Assembly: GCA_947454955.1 (NCBI GenBank)
Contig: CANGLW010000002.1
Coordinates: forward strand, 112,974-176,973
Direction of reading: 5' to 3'
Length of the DNA stretch: 64,000 nt
From: Comamonadaceae bacterium
GTDB taxonomy: Bacteria; Pseudomonadota; Gammaproteobacteria; Burkholderiales; Burkholderiaceae_C
Part shown: one piece after another, positions 28,983 to 41,573 of the stretch
How the letters are laid out: every line of letters begins with the position of its first letter
How positions within the stretch are numbered: the first letter of the stretch is position 1
Notes under the pieces: model-generated
Seen by the model: only the letters and a program-made list of their open reading frames with translations
Told to the model about the DNA's origin: nothing
Database searches by the model: none
Made by a program: the position numbers and the translations under genes

Positions 28983-29180
28983 GACTTCACTCCGGGTTGG
29001 GTTTTATTTTGCAGGCATTTAGGAGAAAAAGGAAAGTATTTAGCCCATGTATCGACAGTTGTTCCGGTTTTTCAAGCGCCGGTCTCTTGTTTAAAGTCCA
29101 TCAGGTGCCTGTGGGTGAGGGAAGTCGGCTCTCATTTATGGCCTAATTCGGTTTCCGTTTATTTTTCAAGGAACTCCAAG

Positions 29181-29351
29181 ATGGGTAACAAAATCATCAC
29201 CGAAGCCGACCGTCAACGTACCCCCGCTCCCAAGCCACTGCCTGGTATGAGCCTGCCCACCGGCGGCCGCGGCCAGCGCGTGAGCCTGGAACGTGGTGTG
29301 GCCACACGCAGCAAGAAAAACCCCGGCAAGCGCTCTAAAAAAGGCGGTTGA
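29181..29351 (+). CDS. 56-aa strongly basic hypothetical protein
   Basis: MGNKIITEADRQRTPAPKPLPGMSLPTGGRGQRVSLERGVATRSKKNPGKRSKKGG; ATG preceded by aaggaac. The track gives an over-long ORF. Confidence 0.65.
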   Translation: MGNKIITEADRQRTPAPKPLPGMSLPTGGRGQRVSLERGVATRSKKNPGKRSKKGG

Positions 29352-29362
29352 CCTGACTTTCC

Positions 29363-31660
29363 ATGCCAGAGCCTCAGTTGCCCGACACGCCGGAACCCCT
29401 CGCGCAAGAGCAACTGGCGCTGGCTGAGAAAGCCCGTTTTTTTGAAGCCATCATCGAGTCGTCCGACGACGCGATCATCAGCAAGACGCTCGATGGCATC
29501 ATCACCAGCTGGAACTCCGGCGCCCAACGCATCTTCGGCTACACCGCCCAGGAGATGATCGGTCGGCCCATGGCCACCATCTTCCCGCCCGATCGGCTGC
29601 AGGAAGAACCCCTGATTCTTCAAAAAATCGCCCGCGGCGAAAAAGTCGACCATTTCGAGACGGTTCGTCTGCGCAAGGACGGCAGTCCGGTCGAAGTCTC
29701 CGTCACCATCTCCCCGGTGCGCGATGCCAGCGACAACATTGTGCTGGCCTCGAAAATTGCGCGTGACATCACCGAGCGCAAACTCGTTGAACGCACCCTG
29801 CAAAGCTACCGCCTGAACCTTGAAGAAGAGGTGAGGGCGCGCACCCGCGAGCTCGAAGACGCCAAGAACATGGCCGAGCAGGCCAATGCGTCCAAGTCCA
29901 CATTTCTGGCCAACATGAGCCATGAAATCCGCACGCCGATGAACGCCATCATCGGTCTGACGCACCTGCTGCAATTGCAAATTGAAGACCCGCGCTACAC
30001 CGACAAGCTGAGCAAAATTTCCACCTCGGCCAAGCACTTGCTGGGCGTGCTCAACGACATCCTGGACCTGTCCAAAATCGAGTCGGGTCATTTCGAGTTG
30101 GAGGCCACCAACTTCACTGCCGGGGCTGTGACCGACCAGGTGCGAAGCATGATGTCCGAGCGCGCGCAAAGCAAGCGCTTAGGGCTGGTGGTCGACATTC
30201 CTGCGGAGCTCAAGGCCATGCCACTGCGCGGCGACGCGCTGCGCATCGGCCAGGTGCTCATCAACTTTTTGAGCAACGCGGTCAAGTTCACCGACCAAGG
30301 CACCATCGTGCTCAGGGCGCGCTTGTTATCACAAAGCGATGCTGGCTTGCAGCTTCGTTTTGAGGTGCAAGACCCGGGCATAGGCATGACGCTTGAACAA
30401 ACCGAGCGCATCTTCTCGCCGTTTGAGCAGGCGGAGTCGTCCACCACGCGCAAATACGGTGGTACGGGTTTGGGCTTGGCCATTTGCCGACGTTTGGCCC
30501 ACTTGATGGGCGGCGAGGTGGGGGTGCGCAGCGAACCTCAACGCGGCAGCACCTTTTGGCTGGAGTGCCAGGTGCAGCAGGGTAGCCTCGAGAGTGCACA
30601 GACCCATCACTCGCCGCTGCCGTCGCGCGATGGCCGCGTGCTGCTGGTCGAAGACAACGAGATCAACCAGGAAGTGGCTGCGCAGTTGCTGCGCAACAAA
30701 GGCCTGAAGGTCGAAATCGCCATGCATGGCGAGCAGGCTGTGGAGATGGTGCGTCACACCTCTTACGACCTGATTTTGATGGACATGCAAATGCCGGTGA
30801 TGGATGGTTTGACCGCCACGCGGCTCATCCGCGAGCTGCCTTATGGCCGCTCGGTGCCGGTGCTGGCCATGACCGCCAATGCCTTTGAAGAAGACCGCAA
30901 GCGTTGCACCGAAGCCGGCATGAACGACCACATCACCAAGCCGGTGGATCCGTATTTTCTGTATGCCGCTTTGGCCCGCTGGATGCCTGCGGTCAGCACG
31001 GTAGACATGGGTCATTCAAGCGGTAATGTCACCACAGCCAAACCCTTGACCAGCAGCTTGCCCGCCATTCAACGCGAGGTGGGGCTGCGTTACTTCGGGG
31101 GTGACGCCAATACCTACGAGCGCATGCTGGCCAAGTTCACCGAGTTGCACGGGCAGGACGCTGAAGTCATCAAAGCCGCCTATGAGCAGGGGCGTCTGTC
31201 GGTGGTGGAGCAAACTGCGCACGCTCTCAAAGGCATAGCGGGTAGCTTAGGTGCGGTCTTGCTTTGCGCCCTTTCAGCCCAAGTGGAAGCTGCAGCGCGC
31301 GATGTCGAGCAACACGCCAATCTGCCTGACCTGATGCCTGAACTCGCCACCGCCATGACCGAGGCGGTGCGGCACATCCGTGGTCTTCAACCCGCCCAGC
31401 CAGGGCTGGCTGATGTATCGCTTGAATCGCAAGATGCTCAAGGGCTTGATGGCTTGGTTCAACAGCTCCAAGACTTGCTGGCTGAGGACGACCCGCAGGC
31501 CGAGGAACTTTGGCGCACGCTCAGGCCCCAGTTGGCCCAAGACTGGCCAGAGGACTTACTCAGCGAGCTGGGCAAAGAGATTGAGAACTTCAATTTCCCC
31601 ACAGCCTTGCAAGTGCTGAGCAGCCACCCCAAAGTTAGTCAACCCCAGGCCAGCGCCTGA
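29363..31660 (+). CDS. Hybrid sensor histidine kinase (PAS-HisKA-HATPase-REC-HPt)
   Basis: [23 protein letters not shown]-type HATPase, [16 protein letters not shown]...[12 protein letters not shown]-terminal HPt-like [15 protein letters not shown]. Confidence 0.92.
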   Translation: MPEPQLPDTPEPLAQEQLALAEKARFFEAIIESSDDAIISKTLDGIITSWNSGAQRIFGYTAQEMIGRPMATIFPPDRLQEEPLILQKIARGEKVDHFETVRLRKDGSPVEVSVTISPVRDASDNIVLASKIARDITERKLVERTLQSYRLNLEEEVRARTRELEDAKNMAEQANASKSTFLANMSHEIRTPMNAIIGLTHLLQLQIEDPRYTDKLSKISTSAKHLLGVLNDILDLSKIESGHFELEATNFTAGAVTDQVRSMMSERAQSKRLGLVVDIPAELKAMPLRGDALRIGQVLINFLSNAVKFTDQGTIVLRARLLSQSDAGLQLRFEVQDPGIGMTLEQTERIFSPFEQAESSTTRKYGGTGLGLAICRRLAHLMGGEVGVRSEPQRGSTFWLECQVQQGSLESAQTHHSPLPSRDGRVLLVEDNEINQEVAAQLLRNKGLKVEIAMHGEQAVEMVRHTSYDLILMDMQMPVMDGLTATRLIRELPYGRSVPVLAMTANAFEEDRKRCTEAGMNDHITKPVDPYFLYAALARWMPAVSTVDMGHSSGNVTTAKPLTSSLPAIQREVGLRYFGGDANTYERMLAKFTELHGQDAEVIKAAYEQGRLSVVEQTAHALKGIAGSLGAVLLCALSAQVEAAARDVEQHANLPDLMPELATAMTEAVRHIRGLQPAQPGLADVSLESQDAQGLDGLVQQLQDLLAEDDPQAEELWRTLRPQLAQDWPEDLLSELGKEIENFNFPTALQVLSSHPKVSQPQASA

Positions 31661-31667
31661 AAAAACT

Positions 31668-32480
31668 TCAGCGGATAGATTGCCCCGCCATCTTGGCGGC
31701 AAGCTCGCTCAAGGCCAGGTAGGCTGTGCCCACCAAAGGGTCTGAGGTCGTCAATGCATGGCCTTGCGCTTGCACCAACGTGCTGTCGCCCCGCGATGCT
31801 GGCCCGGTCAAAGCGCCTTGGGGTCCCAGCGTCAGCACGTTGTTGACAGCCAAGCTGAGCAGCTGGGTGCGCAATTGTTGAACCATGGGTTCGGGCATTC
31901 CGACCCCTTGCCAAAGCTGTTCCGCGGTGTGCTGCAGCACGGGCAAAAAGTTGGTGGCCCACACCGCTGCGGCGTGGTAGCTGAGTTTGTGTTGCGCGTC
32001 GATCTCAAAACACTGTGCACCCACGTCGGTCATCAAGGGTGTCAAGATCGCCAGGGCCTTGGCATCGCCTTCTATTGCACACACCACGCCCTTGAACTGC
32101 GTCACGGCCAACTCGGGCTGCGCAAAGCTCAGCAAACAGTGCGCGCTGGCGGTCAGCCAGCCTTGGGCTTGCAAAGGTGCCAGCAGTTCGCTGGTGTATG
32201 CCCCACTGCCATGAACCACCACGCTGGGCCGCAAGCCGGGGCGTTCCGACAAAGCCTTAGCCACGTCGGCAATGTGGCGGTCAGGCACGGCCAACAGCCA
32301 CACATCAGCATCTTGCATGTCTTGCAAATTGCTCACCGGTTGGCCCTGGCCGATGAAATCCACAGCAGCTTGGGCACTGCCGGTGCTGCGCGTGAGCACC
32401 TCGCCCAGGGTGTGATGCTGGGACAGCAAGCGTCCCAGTGTCTGACCCAACCTACCTGCGCCGATCAGGTTGATGCGCAT
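31668..32480 (-). CDS. Rossmann-like DUF2520-type protein
   Basis: MRINLIGAGRLGQTLGRLL; DVWLLAVPDRHIADVAKALSERPGLRPSVVVHGSGAYTSELLAPL. Confidence 0.8.
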   Translation of the reverse strand: MRINLIGAGRLGQTLGRLLSQHHTLGEVLTRSTGSAQAAVDFIGQGQPVSNLQDMQDADVWLLAVPDRHIADVAKALSERPGLRPSVVVHGSGAYTSELLAPLQAQGWLTASAHCLLSFAQPELAVTQFKGVVCAIEGDAKALAILTPLMTDVGAQCFEIDAQHKLSYHAAAVWATNFLPVLQHTAEQLWQGVGMPEPMVQQLRTQLLSLAVNNVLTLGPQGALTGPASRGDSTLVQAQGHALTTSDPLVGTAYLALSELAAKMAGQSIR

Positions 32481-33062
32481 TCAGATCCAGCCCAGGGCAC
32501 CCAGCGCGGCACCTGTTCCCAACAGCCACAGCAAATGCAGCTTGGTCCGCCATACCAGCAAGGTGGCGGCCAAGGTGGTGAGCCACAAGGGCCAGTCGGT
32601 TGCGAGGTTGTGGTGGGTGCTGCCCAGCAGCCAACCGGTGGCCACCAACAGCGCAATCACGATGGGTGCCATGCCTTGTTTGAAGGCACGGACCGAACGC
32701 CAACCATTGTTAGCGCGCCCCCAACGTGCGGCGAAAAACGTCAGCAAAGAGCAGGGCAGCATGATGCCGGTCATGGATAGCAACACCCCCCACAAGGCTG
32801 TGCCTATGCCACCGGCATTCAGACCCACGTTAAAGCCCATCAAGGCAATGAACAGCACATTGGGGCCAGGTGCGGCTTGGGCAATCGCGATCGATGAGTT
32901 GAACTGGCTGTCGGTCAACCAGTGCTGTTGGTCCACCAGAAAGCGGTGCATGTCAGGGGCGGTGGTGATGGCCCCACCCACGGCCAGCAGCGACAAGGTG
33001 GCGTAATGGGTGAACAGGTGCAGCCAGTCTTGCCAGGTCAGGGTTAAGGTCAAGGTGTCCAT
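32481..33062 (-). CDS. Chromate transporter, short-chain CHR family
   Basis: FTHYATLSLLAVGGAITTAPDMHRFLVD; IAQAAPGPNVLFIALMGFNVG. Confidence 0.87.
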   Translation of the reverse strand: MDTLTLTLTWQDWLHLFTHYATLSLLAVGGAITTAPDMHRFLVDQQHWLTDSQFNSSIAIAQAAPGPNVLFIALMGFNVGLNAGGIGTALWGVLLSMTGIMLPCSLLTFFAARWGRANNGWRSVRAFKQGMAPIVIALLVATGWLLGSTHHNLATDWPLWLTTLAATLLVWRTKLHLLWLLGTGAALGALGWI

Positions 33063-33065
33063 GGC

Positions 33066-33665
33066 TTAATCCGAAAGACGGCGATATGCCAGGGTGCAGC
33101 CAATCAGCCCCAAGCCAGGCAGCGCAAAAATCAGCGGCCAGCGCAACCAGGCCACCCCCACAAAACACAGCACGGCCAAGGCCAGGCAAGCGGGCAAGCC
33201 CAAGACATTTTTTTTCAGCGCCGGGAACATCTTGATGCCCACCGCGGCAATCAGTCCGGCCGCCACAGCACCCATGCCACGCAGTGCGCCTTGCACCGCC
33301 GGGTAGCTGGCCACCTGGGCATACATGGTGGCAATCAGCAGCACCACGACCATGGGCATGGCCAAGATGCCGGCCAGGGCGACCACCGCGCCACGCCAGC
33401 CGAAATAACGCTCGCCAATCATGATGCACAGGTTGACCACATTGGGGCCAGGCATGGTCTGGGCCGCTGCCCACTCCTCGACGAACTCATCGAGGGTCAT
33501 CCATTTCTTCTTGTCCACCAACTCCCGTTGCACCACCGCCAGAACGCCACCAAAGCCTTGCAGGGCCAGCCAGGTGAAAGACCAAAACAGGTCAGACAAG
33601 GAGGCTGGGCGGGCGGTGGCTGCGGGCTCAACGGAGGCTGGAGCGTCAGTGGGGTGCGTGGACAT
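33066..33665 (-). CDS. Chromate transporter, short-chain CHR family
   Basis: FTWLALQGFGGVLAVVQRELVDKKKWMTLDEFVEEWAAAQTMPGPNVVNLCIMIG. Start corrected to MSTHPTDA. Confidence 0.87.
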   Translation of the reverse strand: MSTHPTDAPASVEPAATARPASLSDLFWSFTWLALQGFGGVLAVVQRELVDKKKWMTLDEFVEEWAAAQTMPGPNVVNLCIMIGERYFGWRGAVVALAGILAMPMVVVLLIATMYAQVASYPAVQGALRGMGAVAAGLIAAVGIKMFPALKKNVLGLPACLALAVLCFVGVAWLRWPLIFALPGLGLIGCTLAYRRLSD

Positions 33666-33758
33666 CCACTGATTATCCCTTGGCCCCAAGCGCCCATGGG
33701 CTTGTCTCAACGCGAGGCCGCATAAAACCTTACACTCTAGGGTTATCCCCATATCGCC

Positions 33759-36116
<2,358 letters not shown>

Positions 36117-36132
36117 TGTGGGGTGTCGGTTG

Positions 36133-37065
36133 TTAAACCGGCAAGGTCATCAGCGGCAAATCGAGTTGGGTGGCCAACTTCTCCAATTGCACACGGGTTT
36201 GGCCTGCCATCCATGCCGCGATGTGCTCGCGGGTTTTGGGCGACATCATGGTGCGCAGGTCGCTCTTGTCCAGGCCACTGGCCTGGCATAGGCGCTGTGC
36301 AAAATGCGGCTCGAGCGCGGCCACCGCCACACGCCCGTTTTTGCAGGGGTAGACCTGGTAGCCCGCGTGCGCACCACCCACCGCGCCTTTGGGCTGCGTC
36401 AAGCCCCAGGCGCGGGGAAAAGCCAGCCAGCGCGCGGCTTCACTCAAAGCCACTTCCAACTGCACACCGCTGGACGCTTTAGCCTTGCCAGTTTTGTGTT
36501 TCAGTGCTTGCAGCAAGACCGCTTGCAAGACCGCTTCGCTGGCCATCAGCGCGCCACCCATGTCGGCCAACAGGCTGGGGGGCAGGTTCATGCCGGTCAC
36601 CAAATCTTGTTCGGCCTGGTAGGTCAGGTCGTGCCCCGGAATCTCAGCGGCCTCACCGGGCGCGCCCACAATTTTCACCAGGTTCAGGTGCGGATGACGT
36701 TGGTGCAGCTCACGCCAGCCCAAGCCCAGCTTCTTCAAAGCTGAGGGTCTGAAGGAGGTCAACAGCACATCGCTGCGGGCGAGTTGGGTGTCTAACTGCT
36801 TCAAGCCCGCCGCGGTTTTGAGGTCCAGGGTTTTGACCTTCACGCCCTGGTGCATGGTGTCGTAGGCCCCGGGCTGGTAGCTCTTCATCGGGTCGCCTGC
36901 AGGTGGCTCAAGCTTGGTGCAGGTCGCCCCCATGGCTGCACAACGCATCAGTGCGCCCGGGCCAGGCAGGTTCAAACTCAGGCTCAAAATGCGCACGCCT
37001 TTGAGCGGCTGGGGTGAGCGGGCAGGGCGCTTGAGCGGCTTTGTGGAACTTTGAAGACGGGTCAT
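36133..37065 (-). CDS. CaiB/BaiF CoA-transferase (alpha-methylacyl-CoA racemase-like)
   Basis: PLKGVRILSLSLNLPGPGALMRCAAMGATCTKLEPPAGDPMK. Confidence 0.85.
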   Translation of the reverse strand: MTRLQSSTKPLKRPARSPQPLKGVRILSLSLNLPGPGALMRCAAMGATCTKLEPPAGDPMKSYQPGAYDTMHQGVKVKTLDLKTAAGLKQLDTQLARSDVLLTSFRPSALKKLGLGWRELHQRHPHLNLVKIVGAPGEAAEIPGHDLTYQAEQDLVTGMNLPPSLLADMGGALMASEAVLQAVLLQALKHKTGKAKASSGVQLEVALSEAARWLAFPRAWGLTQPKGAVGGAHAGYQVYPCKNGRVAVAALEPHFAQRLCQASGLDKSDLRTMMSPKTREHIAAWMAGQTRVQLEKLATQLDLPLMTLPV

Positions 37066-37101
37066 CTCGTGCTTTTAGTAGGTTGGTGCTGTGTTGAAAT
37101 C

Positions 37102-38235
37102 ATGCCTGAATTTACAAGCCCTATGCCACCATCATCTCGCCGTCGCCCCAGCACCTCACCATCCAGTCTGTCCCAACCCGCTTGGGCAGAGCTCATGGCT
37201 TTGAGTGAGTTGGGCTGCTTGGTGCTCGACACCGATGGCCAGCTCAGCTACATCAACCCCTTGATGTGCAGCTTGCTGGGCATGCCCAGCGACAACCCGC
37301 AAAACCTGGCGGATCTGGATGAGCACATGCAGGCTCGATTGCCTGCGCATGAGCCTCGACGTCGCCCTTTGCTGCGCCTGTTTCAACAGGTCTTGACCCA
37401 CCAAGAGCGCAACACCTGGAGCACCTTCAAGCTCACCCAGCCGCACGCCCAGGTGGTGCAGATCAAAGCCAAACGCTTGTCCGATGGCCAGGTGGTGATG
37501 TATGGGCGTGATGTGACGGTGGCTGAAGAGCTGGACCGTCGTCGGCATGAGTTTCTGTCGGTGGCTGCCCATGAAATTCGCACCCCCTTGGCCAGTGTCT
37601 TCGGGTATGCCGAGCTGCTCATCAAGCGCCAACTCTCGGCAGCCAAGCAACAAGACCTGCTGGGCATCATTCACCGTCAGGCCGGCCAACTGGTGACCCT
37701 CATCAATGAGCTGCTCGACCTCTCGCGCATTGAGGCCCGCCGTGGTGTGGACTTCAATCGCCAGCGTTGCACCCTGGCTCATCTGGTTGAGCATGCGCTT
37801 TCAGATTGGTCTGTGCCCGATGACGCCCGTGTGGTCAAGCTCGGCTCGGTGCACACCGATGTCTCGGTGTGGGTAGACCCAGACAAGACCCGACAAGCTT
37901 TGGTGAATGTTTTGTCAAATGCCTTTAAATATTCGCCCCAAGGTGGCGATATAGAGATGGAGACCGTCACCAAATCGCTTGCTGATCGCTTGTGGGCTGG
38001 CATCCGGGTGCGTGACCATGGTTTGGGCATGAGCGCCTCTGAGATGGAGCGCGTGTTCGAGAAGTTTTACCGGGCCCATCCCACAGGTGTCATTCCCGGC
38101 ACTGGTTTGGGGATGAGTCTGGTGAAGGAAATTACCGAGCTGCAAGACGGCCATGTGCAGCTGGTGAGTGAGTTAGGCAAGGGCACCGAGATCACCCTGT
38201 GGTTTCCAGCCCGCCTAGGGGATGTGGTCTCTTGA
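37102..38235 (+). CDS. PAS sensor histidine kinase
   Basis: SVAAHEIRTPLASVFGYAELL; NVLSNAFKYSPQGGDI; GTGLGMSLVKEI. Start corrected to MPEFTSP. Confidence 0.9.
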   Translation: MPEFTSPMPPSSRRRPSTSPSSLSQPAWAELMALSELGCLVLDTDGQLSYINPLMCSLLGMPSDNPQNLADLDEHMQARLPAHEPRRRPLLRLFQQVLTHQERNTWSTFKLTQPHAQVVQIKAKRLSDGQVVMYGRDVTVAEELDRRRHEFLSVAAHEIRTPLASVFGYAELLIKRQLSAAKQQDLLGIIHRQAGQLVTLINELLDLSRIEARRGVDFNRQRCTLAHLVEHALSDWSVPDDARVVKLGSVHTDVSVWVDPDKTRQALVNVLSNAFKYSPQGGDIEMETVTKSLADRLWAGIRVRDHGLGMSASEMERVFEKFYRAHPTGVIPGTGLGMSLVKEITELQDGHVQLVSELGKGTEITLWFPARLGDVVS

Positions 38236-38325
38236 AGTGTAATGACAAAATCTATCAGATCGGCGTTTCAAATAGCACTCTAAGAAATAAAATGGCTAAA
38301 AACATCAAACCCTTGTCCGGAACCT

Positions 38326-38946
38326 ATGCGCAAGATCAAAGCCAATGATGAGTTGATGACCACCCGGGAGGCCGGCGAATTGCTGGGGGTGGCTGTCCGT
38401 ACTGTTCAACTCTGGGTGGAGTCGGGGGTGTTGCCTGCTTGGCGCACCGCCGGCGGTCACCGCCGAATTTCACGCAGTGCAGTCGACAAGCTCATGCATG
38501 AACGCGCCGCCGTCTTCAACGATAAGAACGCGGTGGCCGTGCCCGCGTCCAACGGCATGGTCCGCATTCTCTTGGTTGAGGACGACCCCGACCTCATGCA
38601 GCTTTTCAGCCTGATGGTGGACGGCTGGAAGTTCCCGGTGGAGTTCATCGTGGCGGACAACGGTTTTGATGGTTTGGTCAAAATCGGTCAGCTGCAACCC
38701 GACATGGTCATCACCGACCTCAACATGCCTGGCATGGATGGTTTTGCCTTGGTGCGCTCACTGCGCAAGCCCGATGCGAACTTCCAGGTCAACAAACTGG
38801 TGGTCATCACGGCCTTGAGCCAAGACGACATCACCGACCGAGGCGGCCTACCGCCCGACGTGGAGGTGTTCCACAAGCCTGTGCCCTTTGACAAGATCGA
38901 AGACTTGGCTGCCGTGTTGCGCGGCGCAGACCGCATCACCCACTGA
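38326..38946 (+). CDS. Response regulator with N-terminal excisionase/MerR-like HTH and C-terminal REC domain
   Basis: MTTREAGELLGVAVRTVQLWVESGVLPAWRTAGGHRRISRSAVDKLM, then VRILLVEDDPDLMQLFS...MVITDLNMPGMDGF. Confidence 0.92.
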   Translation: MRKIKANDELMTTREAGELLGVAVRTVQLWVESGVLPAWRTAGGHRRISRSAVDKLMHERAAVFNDKNAVAVPASNGMVRILLVEDDPDLMQLFSLMVDGWKFPVEFIVADNGFDGLVKIGQLQPDMVITDLNMPGMDGFALVRSLRKPDANFQVNKLVVITALSQDDITDRGGLPPDVEVFHKPVPFDKIEDLAAVLRGADRITH

Positions 38947-38966
38947 GTTCTTGCTGTCACACACCC

Positions 38967-38990
38967 AACCCTGCCTCGGCAGGGTTTTTT
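38967..38990 (+). terminator. Intrinsic terminator after the HTH-REC gene
   Basis: aaccctgcc-tc-ggcagggtt followed by T run. Confidence 0.92.
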
Positions 38991-39153
38991 CATGGGTTCG
39001 TCAGTCCAACCAAGTTGATGTTGAGTTCTTGTTGACCTCTTGTTGAACGATGACAGGCGCGCAGCCACTGTTCGTGGCTTGAGCCTCTGAGCTTAGAACA
39101 TCGCAGCGCAGAAAGTGGGCGTGATGCACAGCGTGCATCCGTAAGTGCAAGGT

Positions 39154-41190
39154 TTAAGCGACCAGGGTGAGCGAGACGCTGCTCTCGTCAACTGGCAAAT
39201 AAAGACGGGCTAAGGTGCCTTTGCCGGCTTCACTTTCCAGCTCTGCGCGGCCGTTGTGCAGCTCGGCAATTTCCTTGACCAAACTCAGGCCTAGACCGGT
39301 GCCCGGGATGTTGCCCGAGGCATCGGCGCGGTAAAAACGCTCGAACGCTCGGGCCACTTGGTCGGGCTTCATGCCGATGCCTTGGTCTTGCACTTCCAGC
39401 ACCACCATACGTTTGCCTTGGTCGGAGATCAAGCGCGCACTGAGGGTGACGTCGCCACCCTGGGGTGAGTATTTGAAGGCGTTGCTCAGCAAGTTGCTCA
39501 AGGCCAGTTGCATTTTTTCAGGGTCCATCAGCAACTGCACATCGGGCACCTCAAGCACGGTCACTTGCCGGTCGGTGTCTTTGCGCATCAAGCCTTTGAC
39601 GCTGTGGTCCACCAAGTCGCGCAAGGGGTGGGCTTGAATCAACAGGTCCATGCCGCGGCGTGATTCAATGCGTGCCAGGTCTAGCAGCTCGTTGATCATC
39701 TTCACCAGCAAACCTGATTGCCGGTGAATGGTTTCGAGCATGTCGGCTTGGCGGTCTTCTTTGTATTTACGCCGCAGCAGCAACTCGGTGAAGCCAAAGA
39801 TGCTGACCATCGGTGTGCGCAGCTCATGCGCGGCTGAGGCCAGGAACTCGCTTTTCATGCGGTCCACCTCATCTTCATGGGTGATGTCGCGGAAGTACAA
39901 AATGGTTTCGCCGCGCCCCACCAGGTTTCGGCGCAACTCGCCGCGCACCACGCGGTGTTGCGGCCTGGCCAACTGCAGGCGTGAATGGCTGGGGTCGCCA
40001 TCTTCCCCCCATTGCGCGATCAAGCCCATGGGGTGGTCGTGGTGACACAAGCGCCCCAGCTCCGATTCAAACGACTCCAAGGTCATGGGGTCGTCCACGC
40101 TTTTCCAGCTGCGTCCGGTCATGCGCTCAAACGCCGGGTTGGCGAACATCAGGTGTTCGCATTCGTCAAACAACACAAAACCATCGGGGCTGAGGCTGAA
40201 GATGGTGTCCAACTGGGCGCTGCGTTGGGCAATGGCTTGCTCGGCTTGAATGTGCGCCGTGACATCAGAGATGATGCCCACAAAATGCGTCAAGTCTTGG
40301 TTGGGGGACATCACCAAAGACAGCGTGACCTTGGCATACAGCTCACGCCCATCCTCGAGTTTGAGCTGCAGATTCACACTGGTGTTGCGCTGCTCACGAA
40401 TAGCTGCCGCCAAAGCTTGCAGGCCTTCATCGGTGTCGTGGCCCACAATCGCGTCTTCAAAATTTCGTCCCAACACCTGGTGCGGCAAGAGACCAAACAC
40501 TTTTTGAAACGCTTCGTTGATGAACACCACCGGTTGGTTGTGCAACTTGGCGTTGATCACAAACACCCCGTTGTGGCTGCTGGCCAGTGCGCGTTCGTAC
40601 AACTCGGAAGACTCTTGCGCTGCGCGTTCGTCGGTCATGTCGCGCACGATGCAGGCAAAGCTCAAGCTCTCAATGTCTTTGACCTCGCCCAATGAAATCT
40701 GAATGGGAAAAGGTGTGCCATCGGCCCGAAAGCCACTGAAATCCTGACGCACGATGCGCAGAGGTCGTCCGTAGTCACGGTGCACCTGACCGAAAAATTC
40801 ATGCAGCATCTGACCGCTCAAGCCACTGATGTAGGTCTGCACCGGTTGGCCCACCAGCTGCGCTTCGCTGCGCCCAAACAAGCTGGTGCAGGCGGGGTTG
40901 ACCGTCATCACTATGCCTTGGTGGTTCAAGCCCAAGATCGCATCGGGTGCGGTGTTGACCACCGCGCGGCTGCGCACCATTTGCTCATGCAGGCTTTGGC
41001 TGGCCTTGTTCATGAGGTGCAGCACAGCGAGCGACTGCCCCATAAGCAACACCACAATCAGCACCGGGGCACTGCCCAGCCCATCCAAAGGCAAGACGCT
41101 CACCACCACACCGATGAGCACCACCATCATGCTCACCGCCACCACGATGGTGGTCTTGAGGCTATAGGCCGGCTTGAGGATTTGCCACAT
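39154..41190 (-). CDS. Membrane-anchored multi-PAS sensor histidine kinase
   Basis: Two N-terminal TMs, repeated PAS motifs, SAAHELRTPMVSIFGFTELLL, NAFKYSPQGGDV, GTGLGLSLVKEI. Confidence 0.92.
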   Translation of the reverse strand: MWQILKPAYSLKTTIVVAVSMMVVLIGVVVSVLPLDGLGSAPVLIVVLLMGQSLAVLHLMNKASQSLHEQMVRSRAVVNTAPDAILGLNHQGIVMTVNPACTSLFGRSEAQLVGQPVQTYISGLSGQMLHEFFGQVHRDYGRPLRIVRQDFSGFRADGTPFPIQISLGEVKDIESLSFACIVRDMTDERAAQESSELYERALASSHNGVFVINAKLHNQPVVFINEAFQKVFGLLPHQVLGRNFEDAIVGHDTDEGLQALAAAIREQRNTSVNLQLKLEDGRELYAKVTLSLVMSPNQDLTHFVGIISDVTAHIQAEQAIAQRSAQLDTIFSLSPDGFVLFDECEHLMFANPAFERMTGRSWKSVDDPMTLESFESELGRLCHHDHPMGLIAQWGEDGDPSHSRLQLARPQHRVVRGELRRNLVGRGETILYFRDITHEDEVDRMKSEFLASAAHELRTPMVSIFGFTELLLRRKYKEDRQADMLETIHRQSGLLVKMINELLDLARIESRRGMDLLIQAHPLRDLVDHSVKGLMRKDTDRQVTVLEVPDVQLLMDPEKMQLALSNLLSNAFKYSPQGGDVTLSARLISDQGKRMVVLEVQDQGIGMKPDQVARAFERFYRADASGNIPGTGLGLSLVKEIAELHNGRAELESEAGKGTLARLYLPVDESSVSLTLVA

Positions 41191-41198
41191 GCTGTTGC

Positions 41199-41573
41199 TC
41201 AGGCGCTGACCAAACGGTCGACCGTATCAAGCAACTCAATGGGGCTGAAGGGCTTGACCAGGTAGGCATCGCACCCTGCGCCATGACCGCGTTCCACGTC
41301 GGTGCGCTGACCACGCGCGGTGAGCAAAATCACCTTGGTGTTGTTCTTCAGGGCTGGATCGGCTTTGATTTTTTCACACACCTGGTAACCATCAAGCCCG
41401 CCGGGCATCATCACATCGAGCAGCACCACCGAAGGGCGCAGGCTTTGGGTCAGGTGCAGCGCGTCCACGCCGTTGTCGGTCTCGTGCAGGTCGAAGTCTT
41501 CCGACTCCATGGTCATCAAAATGAGTTTTCGGATGTCGGCCTGGTCATCCACAATCAGGGCTTTTCGGTTCAT
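41199..41573 (-). CDS. Single-domain response regulator
   Basis: KALIVDDQADIRKLILM...VVLLDVMMPGGLDGYQVC...VILLTARG...YLVKPF. Confidence 0.9.
   Translation of the reverse strand: MNRKALIVDDQADIRKLILMTMESEDFDLHETDNGVDALHLTQSLRPSVVLLDVMMPGGLDGYQVCEKIKADPALKNNTKVILLTARGQRTDVERGHGAGCDAYLVKPFSPIELLDTVDRLVSA

Noticed and set aside
39123-39139. GATGCAC-AGC-GTGCATC hairpin as a terminator for the 39154-41190 kinase
   Set aside because: A real inverted repeat but no T run on either strand; function cannot be supported.
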